A stretch of 64,000 nt of DNA from assembly GCA_015657535.1 (NCBI GenBank), contig JADHZB010000963.1:10317-74316 (forward strand), read 5' to 3'. Each line of letters opens with the position of its first letter. Position 1 is the stretch's first letter. A program made the translations under genes and the position numbers. Origin of the DNA: Nephromyces sp. MM_2019 (Eukaryota; Apicomplexa; Aconoidasida; Nephromycida). The notes below the pieces were generated by a model. The model was not told where the DNA came from. It ran no database searches and saw only the letters and a program-made list of their open reading frames with translations. Positions 11,093 to 24,050 of the stretch are shown in pieces.

Positions 11093-13612
11093 TCAGTTTG
11101 CACCAAACTTCCTTAGAAGCCTTTTTATGATCCCTGGAGGTAGTTCATCACTGCCGCTTTTCACAATCTGCACTAAATCTACCTCATATATTAAAACCTG
11201 AAGTTACATTATCAGCATCAAAAAATTGCAAAAGAATGTGTATAGTTAAATTATCGCACTTTTTCATTGAGAAAATTTTTTTTTGAAATTCTTAATCGCC
11301 AATATTTTGATTAGTGCTTACCTCATCAACTATTCCTTCATAGGCTAAATTTGGAGGGACAATAAGCTGTCGTTTACCTGTAAAAATAGCAGCAATAGCA
11401 CAATTACGCTTCAACGTGCAGATAATATTAGATTGAAGATAACCCAGCCTATTATCGTGGGAAGTGGGAAGAATATGGGCAATAGCTAAAATAAAGTACT
11501 AGTGACATTCGCACATGATGAGAGCTCCAAGGTACGCGAATGTCTAAAAGAAACTTAAAAGTGCTACAGCATCTTCATAAATGATAATAGATAAGACCAT
11601 GCCAGCTAGAAAAGTGAGGCCTTTAAAATTATCGCTATACACCAAAGCTAATGTAAAAGCAGGTAAAACTCGAATGCAAAGAGTAATAAAAAACACAGCA
11701 AGGTGGCCACAAAGAGGGTGAATACAATAATATATTGCAGCAGAATGAGCGACCATCTAAGAAGATAAGGAAAAAGTAAAGCATAGGACCAGGTACAGAA
11801 ACCAACAAATAAAAAACTTCAGTACATGCCAAGAAACTACATAATGCAATAAAGGCTAGACTTTATATTATCTCACCTCCTTTCTTCATCCCTCTAACAC
11901 CATAATCTATCGCCTCGATGATACAACTGCAAGATTTTAGTATAAAGACATATTTTGCCGTGATATCGATGGTACTGAAAAAACACGAGAACAGTAAGCA
12001 ACACGCAAACGGTTGCCTTCAATTCTTTTGTGCACGCAGAGGGCGGCAATGTTAATTCGTTGCAAAAATATTGCAGATTCAAGGCGACTATTGTGTGAAT
12101 TAAAATCACTAACGATGCAAGGATTTTGAGCATGGCGTAACCACCAGGCAGTTTCCCAGCAAGATCATATACTTTTTTAGCGTTTAGTCTGTGCGTGCAT
12201 GCTGAATTGGTAAATTTTTTTCGAGCATTGCTGTTTTTTCCGCTCATTTTACACGAGTCATTAAGTAAACACGCTTTATCCAGTTTATTTTTGATTCTTC
12301 TGGCTTAGTTCTTCATCTCTTCTAAAAAATTACGCACTGAAATCTAGCTGAACATCGCATTGATCCTCCTGCTATTCTTGCAAGTAACCTCGCCTTATTG
12401 AATATACTGCGTTCCCCCTAGCGAAATGCATAATGGCTTTCAAGTGTTTAAAAAGCCAGATGTAAACATATATGCTACTGAACTCTGAGTGTAAGGCTAA
12501 GCATAAACCAACTCAACACTAGCACCACTCCCTGAAAAATCATAAACATACTCAAACAGTTTTTTCAAAAAACTGAACTTGCTCCAAGGTCTCAAGTTGA
12601 AATTAAAATGAAATTGAAGAAGATTGAAAATTGGAACAAATTAAAGGAATCTTACAAGCCATAAAAGATCAGATGCTCACCTTTCTTTCCTTCCCACCAC
12701 AAACTCCACAGGAAAAATCCTTCCTTGCAGAGTATTCTCCACTACACGCCCGCTTTTCGAAGAAAGTCCCTCGTAATGCACTGAAACAGTATCCCCTTCC
12801 TCAACAACTTCTTCACCTAGTCCAACAACAAGATCTCTATATTGCATTCCGCTGAACAGGGAAAGACAAACCTTTTCACGCAAGCAGCATAATAAAATTT
12901 TTATAATTGACTGCTACCCAGTTATGGAAAATTCGCCCGCTATCACTATCATGCCCCTAAAAACATAGACACTGACAAGAAAACCGGTGGCCATAAGCTG
13001 TGTTGTCAACCATGGGTGACAGAATCCCTAATAAAAGCTACCAATAATATCGCACATCGGTTTTTTTCGCTAAAAGCATCATAAAGTATCTATAGCACGG
13101 GGTTGTTTCTTACATACTATACTACATATCCTCCACGTATACGTGCAGAAAGCGAACCATTCGTGCTTGATGTACGGTACAAAATGGGGGGCCATCTTCT
13201 TTGATTGAAAGCTCTCACGATCAACAAACTCACAGCGGGCAGAACGTCGTTCATAGCCGGGATAAAGGAGGAAGATAATGGGAATTACTAACGTAGCCAG
13301 GGTGCGACTCCCAAAGCGGAAAATGTAAGCTTCCAAAGAGGATTCATCTGCATTACCTCCAGTCACAAAGCCATGGAAAGAGGGGGAAAAATTACTCGCA
13401 CGAAAAGGAAGGTATTCCGGATATAATGAGCGGAGTGAAGATGGAGTTGACTTGAAAGGGAGGGAGAGGGAAGAGTATGCACACCCAGAATGAAAATTAC
13501 CCTTTGCCGAGCAAAAGTCTCCAAGGGCTTGAAAATTCATGTTGTGACCCTTCAGGAACCGGATACACGGAAAAATCGTGCCATGGTAGAGTCTTGAGGT
13601 AGAACTAGCCAT
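11093..13612 (-). CDS. Divergent FKBP-type peptidyl-prolyl isomerase with N-terminal extension
   Basis: Minus-strand exons: 13612-13234 (alternative donor at 13114), 13069-13042, 12851-12681, 11926-11877, 11377-11322 and 11197-11093. Phases agree throughout, giving about 262 residues. The C-terminal half is an FKBP domain: GMQYRDLVVG, then GDTVSVHYEG, FVVGRKE, IIEAIDYGVRGMKKGG, KRQLIVPPNLAYEG and VLIYEVDLVQIV. FKBPs are prolyl isomerases or folding chaperones. Several active-site positions known in FKBP12 are changed: the Phe36-Asp37 pair reads Val-Glu, Trp59 aligns with Ile, and the loop after Tyr82 is about 10 residues shorter, so catalysis may be weak. The roughly 126-residue N-terminal part starts at ATG 13612, is Ser/Arg/Lys-rich and has a hydrophobic run (TLATLVIPIIFLLYPG), which suggests targeting or membrane anchoring. 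The 28-nt second exon and the first-exon donor are the least certain parts. Confidence 0.78.
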
Positions 13613-16600
13613 TTTTAGCGTCAACAAAAGATGCAAAATGCTTTAAATTGATAACTCGGAAGTGGTTCACCATGCAGGAAGCCGAAAAAAGCAGGGTTAC
13701 TGCTTCGTTTTATGCTTGAAGATGTTCCTAGCGTGGTACTGTCAAAGCATACTGACAAGGGTTACGAGTGAGAATGCCAACTTTTCACGATATCTTACGT
13801 CAAGGCGAAAATGGTATACATGCAGTTGGGAAATCAGAGATTCCCTCTGACTGATATTCCCAAGTAAGAGCTTTTGTTGATCAGCAAAGAAACGTAATTT
13901 ACACGGCACAGATGAGCCATAAAAGTAGGACAGAGTTCCGAAGGTGTATATGCGTACCTATGGAACCATTACATCAACTTCAAACTTAGTATTATGCTGA
14001 GATTCTTCCGTTTAAATGAAATGAGCTCAGAGGGAGTTTCGTGAAGAGGCAAGCTTATCTTCAAGGCGATGTAGGGTAGAAACTACATGTATCTCCGCAA
14101 CTTGTATAAGCAAAACTCTTTCCATTAGGGGGCTATAAGGTATGGCTATATAATTCTCGAAACCTACTCTCTGGCTATGCTATTTAAGAACTTGGTATTT
14201 ATTATGAAGAAGAATAGGCCTCATTTAATGTTCCAACTAGAGGATCACCTCGTCTGATTCATCCTCTCCTCGTTGCATGTTGGCTATTGCAGTTATTATG
14301 CGGAAGCAGCAACGCCGCATCATCAAATCACGATTTTACTAGTGCCATAACCTCTCATGATATGCAAGACTATCTGTTACTGCAGCACCTTCGAGTATGC
14401 TTGAGTTCTAGAAGATCACTTTGCATCCCTCAGAGAAAGGCAAGCCTTCAAGTTATACACGGGAGCGGGTTGCAAAATCACTCCTTCATCACGGGATACA
14501 AAGCTACCTGCCATAGGATTGACTAGCAGCTTATCAAAATAGTCGATTATGTACAAAGAAATTTTTTCATACCAAGCAAATATCTGCTACGTGTCAAGCT
14601 CTAGTAACGAAGCAGCCACTAAAATCTACACCTGGATTACCGTGTTATTTTGAATTTGACCGAACTCTTTAGCAAGAAGACAAGCAGAAAAGCCTCAATA
14701 AGCACCCCTGTCTCTTCAGACGAACCAAAAAAAAGGTATAATGGCAGGTTAAAGCGGCAAAAGGGTAGTACATAGGTAAACTCATAAATAAAAATAGCTA
14801 ACAGCCTAAGGATAAACGAGGGCTAGACCCAGCGTAGAAAGGTAAAACGGTGAGGTACAGGAATGAAAATTGGCAAAAAAACCGGTACCCAATGAAGAAG
14901 TGAAGGAGGAAAAGTGAATGCATTTAGCACAGAGCAGGCATGCAACAGGAAAGCGAGTCGTCACGATCATGCCCAAATCGAAGTCTAGATCCTAAATATT
15001 GCAAGAGGGGTAATAGAATTGCAATTGCCTGCAACTACTATAAGTAGAAAAAACTACAGAGCGAGTGCTCTGGACAAACATTGCCTCAGCAGAGCTCTGA
15101 AATACTGTAGTTTTCCTATAACCAGTGAACTTCTTAGAAAAGATCCCTATAGGAATAAATGTCATGGCTCCTTTCCTGGCCATTACAAATCTTTTTTTTG
15201 GGTTTCATTACATAAGAAACCACAAGTCTGTCATCCTTGTATTCCTACCCACTAAACGCATTCCCAGAATGCAGTGGACAAGATTCCGGACTTGGGCTGA
15301 AGCGGCATGATTCATCAGCCTCGAGTATTACGGCTAGAAAAAAAGTTATAAAGACAGTACGATTTGACCTACATCACTACAGTCCTACAGTTTTGAAAGG
15401 GCAGAAGAGGTCTAAAAGGGAGAAATGGTGGTACATGTGCAGGCGCACTGGACTGATTTCAAAAGCAGTACAAATTTTTATGCTTGAAGCCGCTTATACT
15501 TCAGGGGTGTAGAAACCCACTTAAATTCTCCGGTGGTAATTTCACCAGAGTTTGAAAAGCTTTTTCATCCTCGCGAGGTAACTCAAAAAGCAATGAGCTT
15601 GTCTCTCCTTAAATAGCCACGATAAACAAAATCCTAATATGATATGAAGCAAGGTCAAATTTTTCATTCTCCGCAATAAGTCATATTCCTTTCAGAAGGC
15701 TCCATATAAAAACTATCGCCTCCGATTTAGGCACTCACAGAGCAATGCAAGATATCTTAAGCTCGTTAAGGAGTGCCATACAGATAATAAGACATTTACA
15801 TCGTACTGGAATAGCAAAGGGTTAAACGAGAAGACTAGCGTAAGCAAAATAATAATCCACAAGTTTCACCCTGTAAGGTAATTTCAAAAGAATACGCATT
15901 CCCTGATCTATGAAGAGCAGGGCTTCTTCCAAGAGGGTTAGTCGCACTTTTAACACCTGGTTGATAATGCTACACCACCTTAACACGAGAGACAAAATTA
16001 GCCGGGGAAGCCCAAGGGTTTATTACAAAAAAATCAAAAGTATTAAAAAAAACCTCTGCTGCTACTGCTGCAGCGCCACAAACTCGCTTCACAGTTATGA
16101 AGGTGTCTAAACCAATCCATTCAAAAGGGAATATACAGAAAATTGCGCTAAAAAATGAAATTAAAAATACTGCCCTAGCATCGCGAAGGAGAGGACTGTG
16201 AATAAGCCAAGCAATATTCGAAAAACACGGGTAAACGGCAACAAGCCCTAAAGTTGAAGTCAAACACTTTAGAAGCAAAAATGAGCCCGAGATGACTACG
16301 TCATACTCGTCGCAAAAAGGTGCAATCTGTACCTAATCTCAAGCACCTGATCATATTCCTTATTCTTTTTGCGTAGCTAAAAAAGCAGGTCGAAGTAAGT
16401 CAGTCTAAAGAACCAATTGGTATGTGAAAAGTACAAGACAACCGGACAGACGACGTATTTACCCTTAATATTTTCAAAAAAACCAGAGTACTGTGATTAA
16501 CAGCAGGTAGCTTCTACAAAAGATTCCAGAAAATACTTATTTAAAACAAGATTAGAAAGATTATCTGGCATTTGTAGACACACTAAATCCCTGGTGGAAA

Positions 16601-17642
16601 AATTCCCGCCCCCTTTCGTGAACTCGTAAAATTTAAAGCGTTCTAATGAATCCTCAGGAAATATATGATTTTCCAAAACTTTAAAAAGTACTTTCTAAAA
16701 CAATAAATACACAGTATTTTTTAAAGCAAAGTAAATGCGCCCCAGCCTTCTTGGCGCTTTATTCACGTGTATATGAATGAATAAGACACTTGGAGATGAA
16801 ATAGAGAGGGTTCGAGTTCGTCTAAAACATGCAGTTCAGAATAATTCTGAGCTGCATATCCTCTATAAGTTCATTTTTTATCACTATCCCTAGATCAACA
16901 TTATAAATTTTAGATAACACATATAAACCAACCAATGACACAGTAGACCTGGATAGAACATCGGTTCCCTGTGTGCGCCTACGCTCCTGGACTAGCTGCT
17001 TTATAGCAACTAACGCAGCAAAATGTGCGCCGCACACTTTCTTCAAAATGCGTGCCGCACACCTTTTTCCTACTAATGTGAACGCGTGAAAAATCGCACT
17101 GGACGTTTCAACAATTACCAAAGCATATATTGCATGCCACACACAGCCCCATTGTTACCAATCCAGTATTAAAAAGACCGTAAGCAGAGATTTCTGTTTT
17201 TCATTTTTTATATGTGCATTAGATATTTTCCCGCACAAATCTATGTATATGAAGCCATAAAATCACTTTCCCACTATATAGAACATGAAAATTTTTATGC
17301 GAATTGATGGCTATTACCCTATATAGTCTTGAAAACAGCTATTCGAAAGAAACAGGCGTTACGCTTCCTTCTCATTCACTTGAAAAACATCAAACACACA
17401 CACACGTTAGCGTCGAAAACTAGCAAATATGAACAAAAAAGGGTGGACTCGAATTACAACATTTTTTTCCAGACTAATATCTCAGTAACTACCACTACAG
17501 ACACTGTCATAGAAAAGCGGAGCAACACGTGACATATACTTTTTTGCTCTATAAGACGTTACATTTAACAAGTCTTCACACACAATTCAAACACTGCTGC
17601 ATGTGCATATCTACGAAGCAACAGAATACAAGATATATTGCC
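13613..17642. other. Intergenic region, no supported gene
   Basis: About 4 kb lie between two minus-strand genes. Two minus-strand frames are longer and more protein-like than the rest. 17142-16822 is about 100 codons with runs such as AALVAIKQLVQERRR. 16278-15970 is hydrophobic, about 100 codons. Neither has a clear acceptor, start codon or partner exon, so they are not called as genes. The remainder shows no repeats or motifs that I can support. Confidence 0.4.
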
Positions 17643-20600
17643 CTAAAACCTAGAGAGCAATACTTCAATATACTTTAGTGCGCATGATAAAATAAAACCG
17701 TCTGGAGGAGGCGTTATCTCAAGGAAGTCTCCATCTGACATACACGGAAGGTCAGAGAGATTAACATTTCCCATTGCATCCTATAGAGTAAACCAACATG
17801 CAGTACTTACACGAGGGGGGGCACTCTTGGATTTATAAAGGCAAGAGGAGGCACTTTACTATTGATTTTTATACAAGTATAGACCTACCAAAGTGAGCAC
17901 ACACACCTATACGTTCTAGTACGATAAAAACGGACACACACTCTAAAACTTGCTACCTTTCCTAGTTGGTAAGGCATACTAATTTAAATACACCCCATGG
18001 AATGAGAGCCTTCCTATTAGTGGGTAACTGGTAGAAGTATCGAGTATATTAGCAGTTCAAACAATAAGATATCCGAGAAAACCACATCCTCTGAAGTATT
18101 TTGCTGCATTAAAAATCTCAGAGTAAGATCTTCGATAGCAACGAAAAAGATAACTTTACAAGCTCAGCAGCCTTAGCATACATTGAAAAAAATATCGGTG
18201 CATCTGCAATTAAATTCATGAGCGTATTACTATAGGTGTGTGCTCTTAGGCTCCATCATATCTGGACTTACTTGCTTATAACGCAATTGAATGGTATTTA
18301 TAATAAAAACATCAAATCAAAAAGTATAATGAAGTTTCGCTGCCGCCTTGTGTCAAACAATAATCATAAAATTCGTTAGACAACTTACATTAGCGTATAT
18401 ACACATATTCTCACATCTGCATGAACTTCTAATAAACAATCAGCAAACTAAATTCGCCATAACTGATTTCTACAAAATTCAAGGACTTAAGCATGTGCTT
18501 TTCCTAATTAATCGTCGCAAAAATGAAGAAAGATAAAATTTGAGAAAAAAGTCGAGAAATCTGCCATAAAAAAAAGATTTTTCTCAAGAAAAAAGTTCAC
18601 AAAAACTACCTTCATTCTCCAGAAAACCAACGGCGTTGAGGAGAGCTATAGTTCCCTCGAAACTGGCAACCTTTGTTTTGAAAGTTTCGTTCTCTTTCCT
18701 GCATATTCAGTTAAGAACCCCATAAAAACTCAATCTTTAACACACAACCAAAAACAAGTGAAAAAAACCTCCTTAACCTAAAACAACTCTCAAATACTGC
18801 ATATTTTCATGTAGCAAAGAGTGCTTTTGTCGGGATAATATGGCACTGCCAAACACAAAGACTTATTGAACTACAAAAAACGTGATAGATTAAGCTGCAG
18901 GCCTCTTTAGCCCATTTCGCTTAATTTACTCCGCAGCAAACACTACCAGAAACCGCTTTTTTCAACATATATATTAGTCGAAACAAAAAAAGTACTTTCA
19001 CACCAATACGCAAACACATGGGTGTCTAAACCAAGGAAAAAACAGTAAAATCGCGAAAAATACGCACTTTATGCGCATAAATTTGCCTTCATTCGGGTTG
19101 TTGTAGGCATTTCCAATGTATAGCTTTAATGTCGTCAAACATTTCTTCAAAGAAGCATCATCCTTTACATCTTTGTTGAGCGAGTAAACCTTATTGCAGC
19201 AAGCTGCAACAGCTTCTCGTTTACTCTTTACTGGTTTCTTCTTTTTTTCTCCATCTTTCTCTGCACCCGAAGAAGCATCCCCAGATTCTGCTCCAGGATA
19301 CTCTGCCCCAAACCTCTCCCTCCAATCATTCCTTATCAACTCAAGCTGTCTCTGCCTCTCCTTCTCATGCTCCTGAGAAAGATTGAAATAAAAAAGATAA
19401 ATGAACACAACAACGCCCTGGAAACCTCTTCATTCGAAAAAACTCGGTGTTTTATATGGGGAACAAGTGTGTGTGGGCCCATTCATTCATAGCAACCTAC
19501 AAGGAGACACAAAACTTGAGCAGCACACACACCGGAAGCCACAAAGAAGCTTCAAAATGTTCTTGCTCTGTGTTTGCAGCCACTCATAAAAACGGACTCG
19601 ATTTCAAGGTGAATGTAAAGTTCACCAGGAGGTCTTCTCTATGATTTGAAAAAATTGCATTGGCAAATGAGTGTGATCTTCTCATATAGGTGACGCCTGT
19701 CGTATGCATACTGTATTAGGTGCTTCGACATGTGCGTACTAAATGCACGTAGTGTATACAGTGTATCATGTATGTATAATGTGTAGAGCGTACTCTCTCT
19801 GCTCCATACCTCCCCCTCCTTCTCTCTCCCTCTTCTGCTAAGCTCTGTGATACAAAATACTCCCTCTATACTCTCAGAAGAGCTTTTACCTTTTTAATTT
19901 TCCAGTTTTTTCATAATCTTCATCTTCTTGACAAGCTTGTTCTTCATAAATTAAATTAAAGCATTTTACGCTGCTTAATCCTAAAAATCCATCTCACTAT
20001 TCTTTTATAGCAGACATTAGCATTTATTCTCCTACTTTACTTTTTCCCGTTGTTTCTACATTTTTTTCAAGAAAATCCCTGCTTCCACGCATTACCAAAC
20101 CCCAAATTTTGCTAATCATCATTCTTATAGTCAAATGGTTCCTTACCCATCGAAAAAGCGCCAAAACATCAACACACCAGAGAAAATTTTTATGAAGAAA
20201 TAGCAGCAAGATAATGCGATATGAGAGAAGAAAACTAGATATCTCCGTAAGCTGCTTAGAATTTATGAATTCACAGTCGCGAAAGCTCTCATATACAACG
20301 TCTTGCGCTTCATACTACAATGTTATTTTCACGCCATTGCACACACCATCCATTCATATATGCAGAGAAAACCCCCAACCTCTTTCTCTTTCTGCATCTG
20401 CTTGATTGCTCGGTGCCGAGTCTGCTCTTCCAATTTTGAAACTTGCTCTTGCATCAGCTTTGAAGAGGCGATGCGATTTCTCTCACGCTCTATAGCCTCC
20501 TTCTTCTCCCTCTCAAGCCGTTCCTACAGAGCAAAACTCTTTAGATATTTTGTGATTGTGTACGTGTGTGGGTGTGTTTGTGTTTATTTGCATATAGAGT

Positions 20601-22998
20601 TTTATCCTACATATATGTACACCCACAGATATATGCACCATATTATATACATTATACATACAAATTCATCGTCAAAACTCCTACTGTAGAGCCACAGGAG
20701 GAAGAAAATAGAAACAAAAATAGAGAGCGACAAGCAATCAATCCCAAGAATAATAAGAAAACCAAGCTAAAGTGGGAAAGTGCGGGTGAGTGAAGCAAAA
20801 TTTAGAGACACACCAAACAAAATGTGTAGGCAAAGTCTATACACTGAAACACAAACCAACGCAGATAAACACACAACAGTGAATGTGTAAACTTAAGCAA
20901 TAGATGTAGCAAAAAAAGTCAAAAAGAAGCAAAGAAAAAGCACACGCACACACAAGATAAATCATCTTTTACCACTACAGCCACACACTTTCTCAAAACT
21001 ACATAAAAGAAATCTGCAGCACACAAACTCAAAATGCACTTAAAATATATTAAAACTTTAGTCACATCTTCAATGCACCGAATCATTGCGAGAAAAAAGG
21101 ACTGAGAGGTGGGGCGACACAAGCTTACAGATAATTCATTTATCTAGCTATATAAATGCATATATGTAAGTAAAACATACACATACTAAGCAGTTCAGTC
21201 CCATACACGCTAAACAGCAGTCCCCAACACACATACTAAACAGCTCAGTTCCACATAAATGACATTTGCCGAATTACATATATGCAAAGCGATGTACCCA
21301 CACCAATGCCGGCATAGAAGTGACTACCTTCCGGATCTTCTTTTGCAGCTCATACGCCAAGTGTTCTGCCTCTTCTTTCGTCAACTTGGACTTTTCAGCA
21401 GATTCTCCAGCATGTTCTGCATATTTCATTATAAAAACAGGGAATTCACAGAATATTAGTCAAAGAAAAAACGTGGGCATATAATCTACAGCGCTTACAA
21501 GAGCCTTATCATGAAAAAGCATCATCTTCTTCCCTTACGGGCTTACCGAAGGCGAAATTATATATCATCTAATACTGCCTTTTCTGTCTTCACCTATTTA
21601 GAGCTGCCACGAATTTCCCTATAAATCTATCTACAACTAGCTTCATCTTATTCCTCAGAAAAAAACTACTACAGAAGTAGCAAGTCTCAAAATGCTTACG
21701 TGTGTGTGTATCTTATACATTAAAAAGTCTGTTCTAGCAAATTCGATCAATTAGGAATATATAAGATGCACACTAGAAAACTCGGCAAAAAGAAGGGGAA
21801 AATTAGGGTTTTTAGAGTTCAGTATCGCACACGCATAGAGGTGTAGTAGGGTTTATCTAAAAATATACACCACAGGCACACACATGCGTGCAGTGTGGTT
21901 TGTTTACACACATATATCAAAGACACACAAACACGCAGACACACAGGCTTATTGAGCTTCATCTACTTAACTATCCAAGAGACACATACACATCTAATGA
22001 GCTTCACAAACTTTTTTTATCGCAGACACACACACGCTCACAAATATCTTCATCTATATATCTGTTTCTCTTTCTCTCTTGCAACAACACGCACACAGAT
22101 ATATAATAAACCCACGAAAATCACACCGAAAGACAAATTCAAACATATAGCTGCACAGAACATTCGGTAACATGATTATAATGAAGCCTCGATTCTGTAA
22201 CCACATAATCTACTAGTGTACATACTCATGAACTCATCTTTCTTCTGAGCAAGTTCCTCATTCTTTAAGAAAGTGCAAACACGGTCAAAATCAACTTTAT
22301 TCCATAAAGCAACGCTCAACTTCGAGATATCCCCGCAGACCCCGCTATGTCTATAAGCCAACTATAAGAAAAAACTCGTCAATTATATAAGCTCTTCCCT
22401 ACCTCCTCATACTAAAATAATGGAATAATAACCTACTAACCCCAAAGCCTTCATCATTATAAAGAAGATATCCGCAACTCACCCTCTTACCTTCCTTTTC
22501 TCCAGAGCTTGAAAAACTCAACCCTGCCTCTCCCCCAAATTCCTCACGCTGAAGGACTTCGGCAAGCTTCGCATCATCTTGTAGCCCATCCTCTACCGCA
22601 TCTTCACCGACTTTTTCCACACCCTCTGAGATTTGGGGATCTCTGGAACTGCTTTCTTCAACTTTCGCAGTATTATCCAAAGAGAGATCTTCTGCTCCAT
22701 CCTTGTTCGAGTCATCAGCAGAACGAGAGAAAATTGATCTTGAAGAAGATATTTCTGCCTCAGAAACGTAGGGGGGGAGTGCCGATCCTCCTTCCTCCAT
22801 AGCCTCACTAGTGTCGGTAGCTTCTTCCAGGCGACAGTATACTTTCTGAAGCATAAACTATATAAAAATTAGCATCTTTACGCATTTCACATGGCAGAAT
22901 GAACAAGTACAAGCATCTAGAAAGGAACTCAAAAAAGAGGGATCTCTGGTAGGTGTCTACCCGCATTTCGTTGCAAGCCAAGCAACACATAAGTGCTC
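17643..22998 (-). CDS. Coiled-coil protein with C-terminal PUB domain (p97-adaptor type)
   Basis: Exons on the minus strand: 22998-22961 (uncertain), 22845-22483, 22361-22226, 21416-21328, 20523-20380, 19372-19068, 18698-18610, 18203-18160 and 17780-17643. All joins from 22845 onward agree in phase, giving at least 435 residues; the 5' end is unresolved. Order: an acidic Ser/Glu-rich region with a LAEVLQREE element resembling ubiquitin-interacting helices; a short region of unknown fold; a long Lys/Glu/Arg coiled coil (for example LEREKKEAIERERNRI); a linker with RNDWRERFG; then a PUB domain recognisable from KCLTTLKLYIGNAYNNPNE, KFMRIKKENETFKTKV and IALLNAVGF; and a C-terminal segment with PPPDGFIL. 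PUB domains bind the tail of the AAA ATPase p97/Cdc48. The coiled coil plus PUB layout recalls UBA/PUB proteins of plants and protists. A role in ubiquitin-dependent degradation is inferred. Introns hold GT, CA and minisatellite repeats. Confidence 0.72.
21179..21256. repeat. Imperfect tandem repeat in a PUB-gene intron
   Basis: Three imperfect copies of a CACATACTAA(A/G)CAG(C/T)TCAGTCCC-like unit of about 25 nt lie within the intron between the exons at 21328 and 20523. They look like intronic minisatellite DNA. Confidence 0.6.
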
Positions 22999-23160
22999 CT
23001 GTGAGGGCATCAAAAAAGCATGAAGAAGAGAGTTCGAAAGGTAAAAGCTGAAGAAGTGTGAGATCGCAGAAGCATACAGCTACGCATTCGTGTGTGAGAA
23101 GCTGCAGTGACTGCAATGCAAGTGTTGCGGTAGAGGATGAGCATTGAATCAGGAGGAAGA

Positions 23161-23272
23161 GCCCATTACCCCACAAAAAGCCTACTTCCTCACAAAAAAA
23201 ACCAATTATCTCACCAAAAAAACCTATTTCCCCAAAAAAGCCTATTTCCTCACAAAAAAACCAATTTCCCCC
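23161..23272. repeat. Degenerate 17-22-nt A/C-rich repeat, about 6 copies
   Basis: Units of the form CC(T/A)A(T/C)TTCCTCACAAAAAAA are repeated about six times, each ending in a run of 5-8 A. On the minus strand it stays open as a Gly-Phe-Phe-Glu repeat, but this is a property of the repeat and not evidence of a protein. It lies just upstream of the first supported PUB-gene exon. Confidence 0.75.
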
Positions 23273-23931
23273 GGTGATGGCCAGCAACACACAAAGATGC
23301 GGTGGCAAAGGCTCTTTGAACTACAACAAAGAGTAGTGTATTTTTCATAAAAAAAAAGTTTTTACCTTTTTTCTAGGAAAACAGACTTGAAGTGCAAAGT
23401 TTTGCTAAAATGAACAACAAAACACCGAGATTTTCAAGCCCCAGAAAAATACACAAAAAAAAATAAAAAAACTTCATCGTACCTTGCTAGATATATTATC
23501 ACATCAACTTTTTTTTGCGTGTTATTCTTTCAAGAGGGATGCAATTGACGAGATAATCTGCTAGAGAGCGAAAAAGGAGAAAAAACAAGGTGTCAGTTTT
23601 TGTTCTGGGAGGAAGGGGGGAGAGTTCTCAAAGAAAAGCAAGGAAAAGAGAGGGAGGTAAGCAAGTGATCCCAAGAAAAAAAATGGACATTTTTCTTTTC
23701 GGTTAATACTTGCTTAATATACTGCTTTATATCGTTTGGAGCTAAGATTAGGAAGTGTCAGACAAGTGAGCCGATGTAAGCATTCGCAGAGAGCTACTAG
23801 GAAGCAGGGAGTTGCTAGTGAGTGAAGAGCCTTCACGCACGCGCACGAGAATGTGGTGCAAAACTGTCTGGTGAACTGAGGAAATGACAGATTCACAGTT
23901 GATCGATAGATTGGCATCAATTTTATTAATA

Positions 23932-24050
23932 GATTCACACACACTCGGATGAGCACAGATTCGCATACACTTGATGGCTAGATTCACACACACTTGCATG
24001 AACGCAGATTCGCACGCACACTCACGTGATCGCTAAATTCGCACACACCC
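23932..24050. repeat. About 50-nt imperfect repeat of AGATTCACACACACT units
   Basis: Two long imperfect units (about 49 and 56 nt) begin AGATTCACACACACT and contain GCAGATTCGCA. A partial third unit follows. A looser version precedes the array at about 23888. It is intergenic, between divergent genes. Confidence 0.6.

Noticed and set aside
11544..12247. Hydrophobic minus-strand frames at 11544-11832 and 11894-12247
   Set aside because: They fall in introns of the FKBP gene or overlap its 50-nt exon in another frame.
22808..23308. Minus-strand 166-codon frame with Gly-Phe-Phe-Glu repeats
   Set aside because: The repeat comes from a degenerate A/C-rich minisatellite. The frame starts at a non-ATG codon and overlaps the better supported splice sites of the PUB gene.
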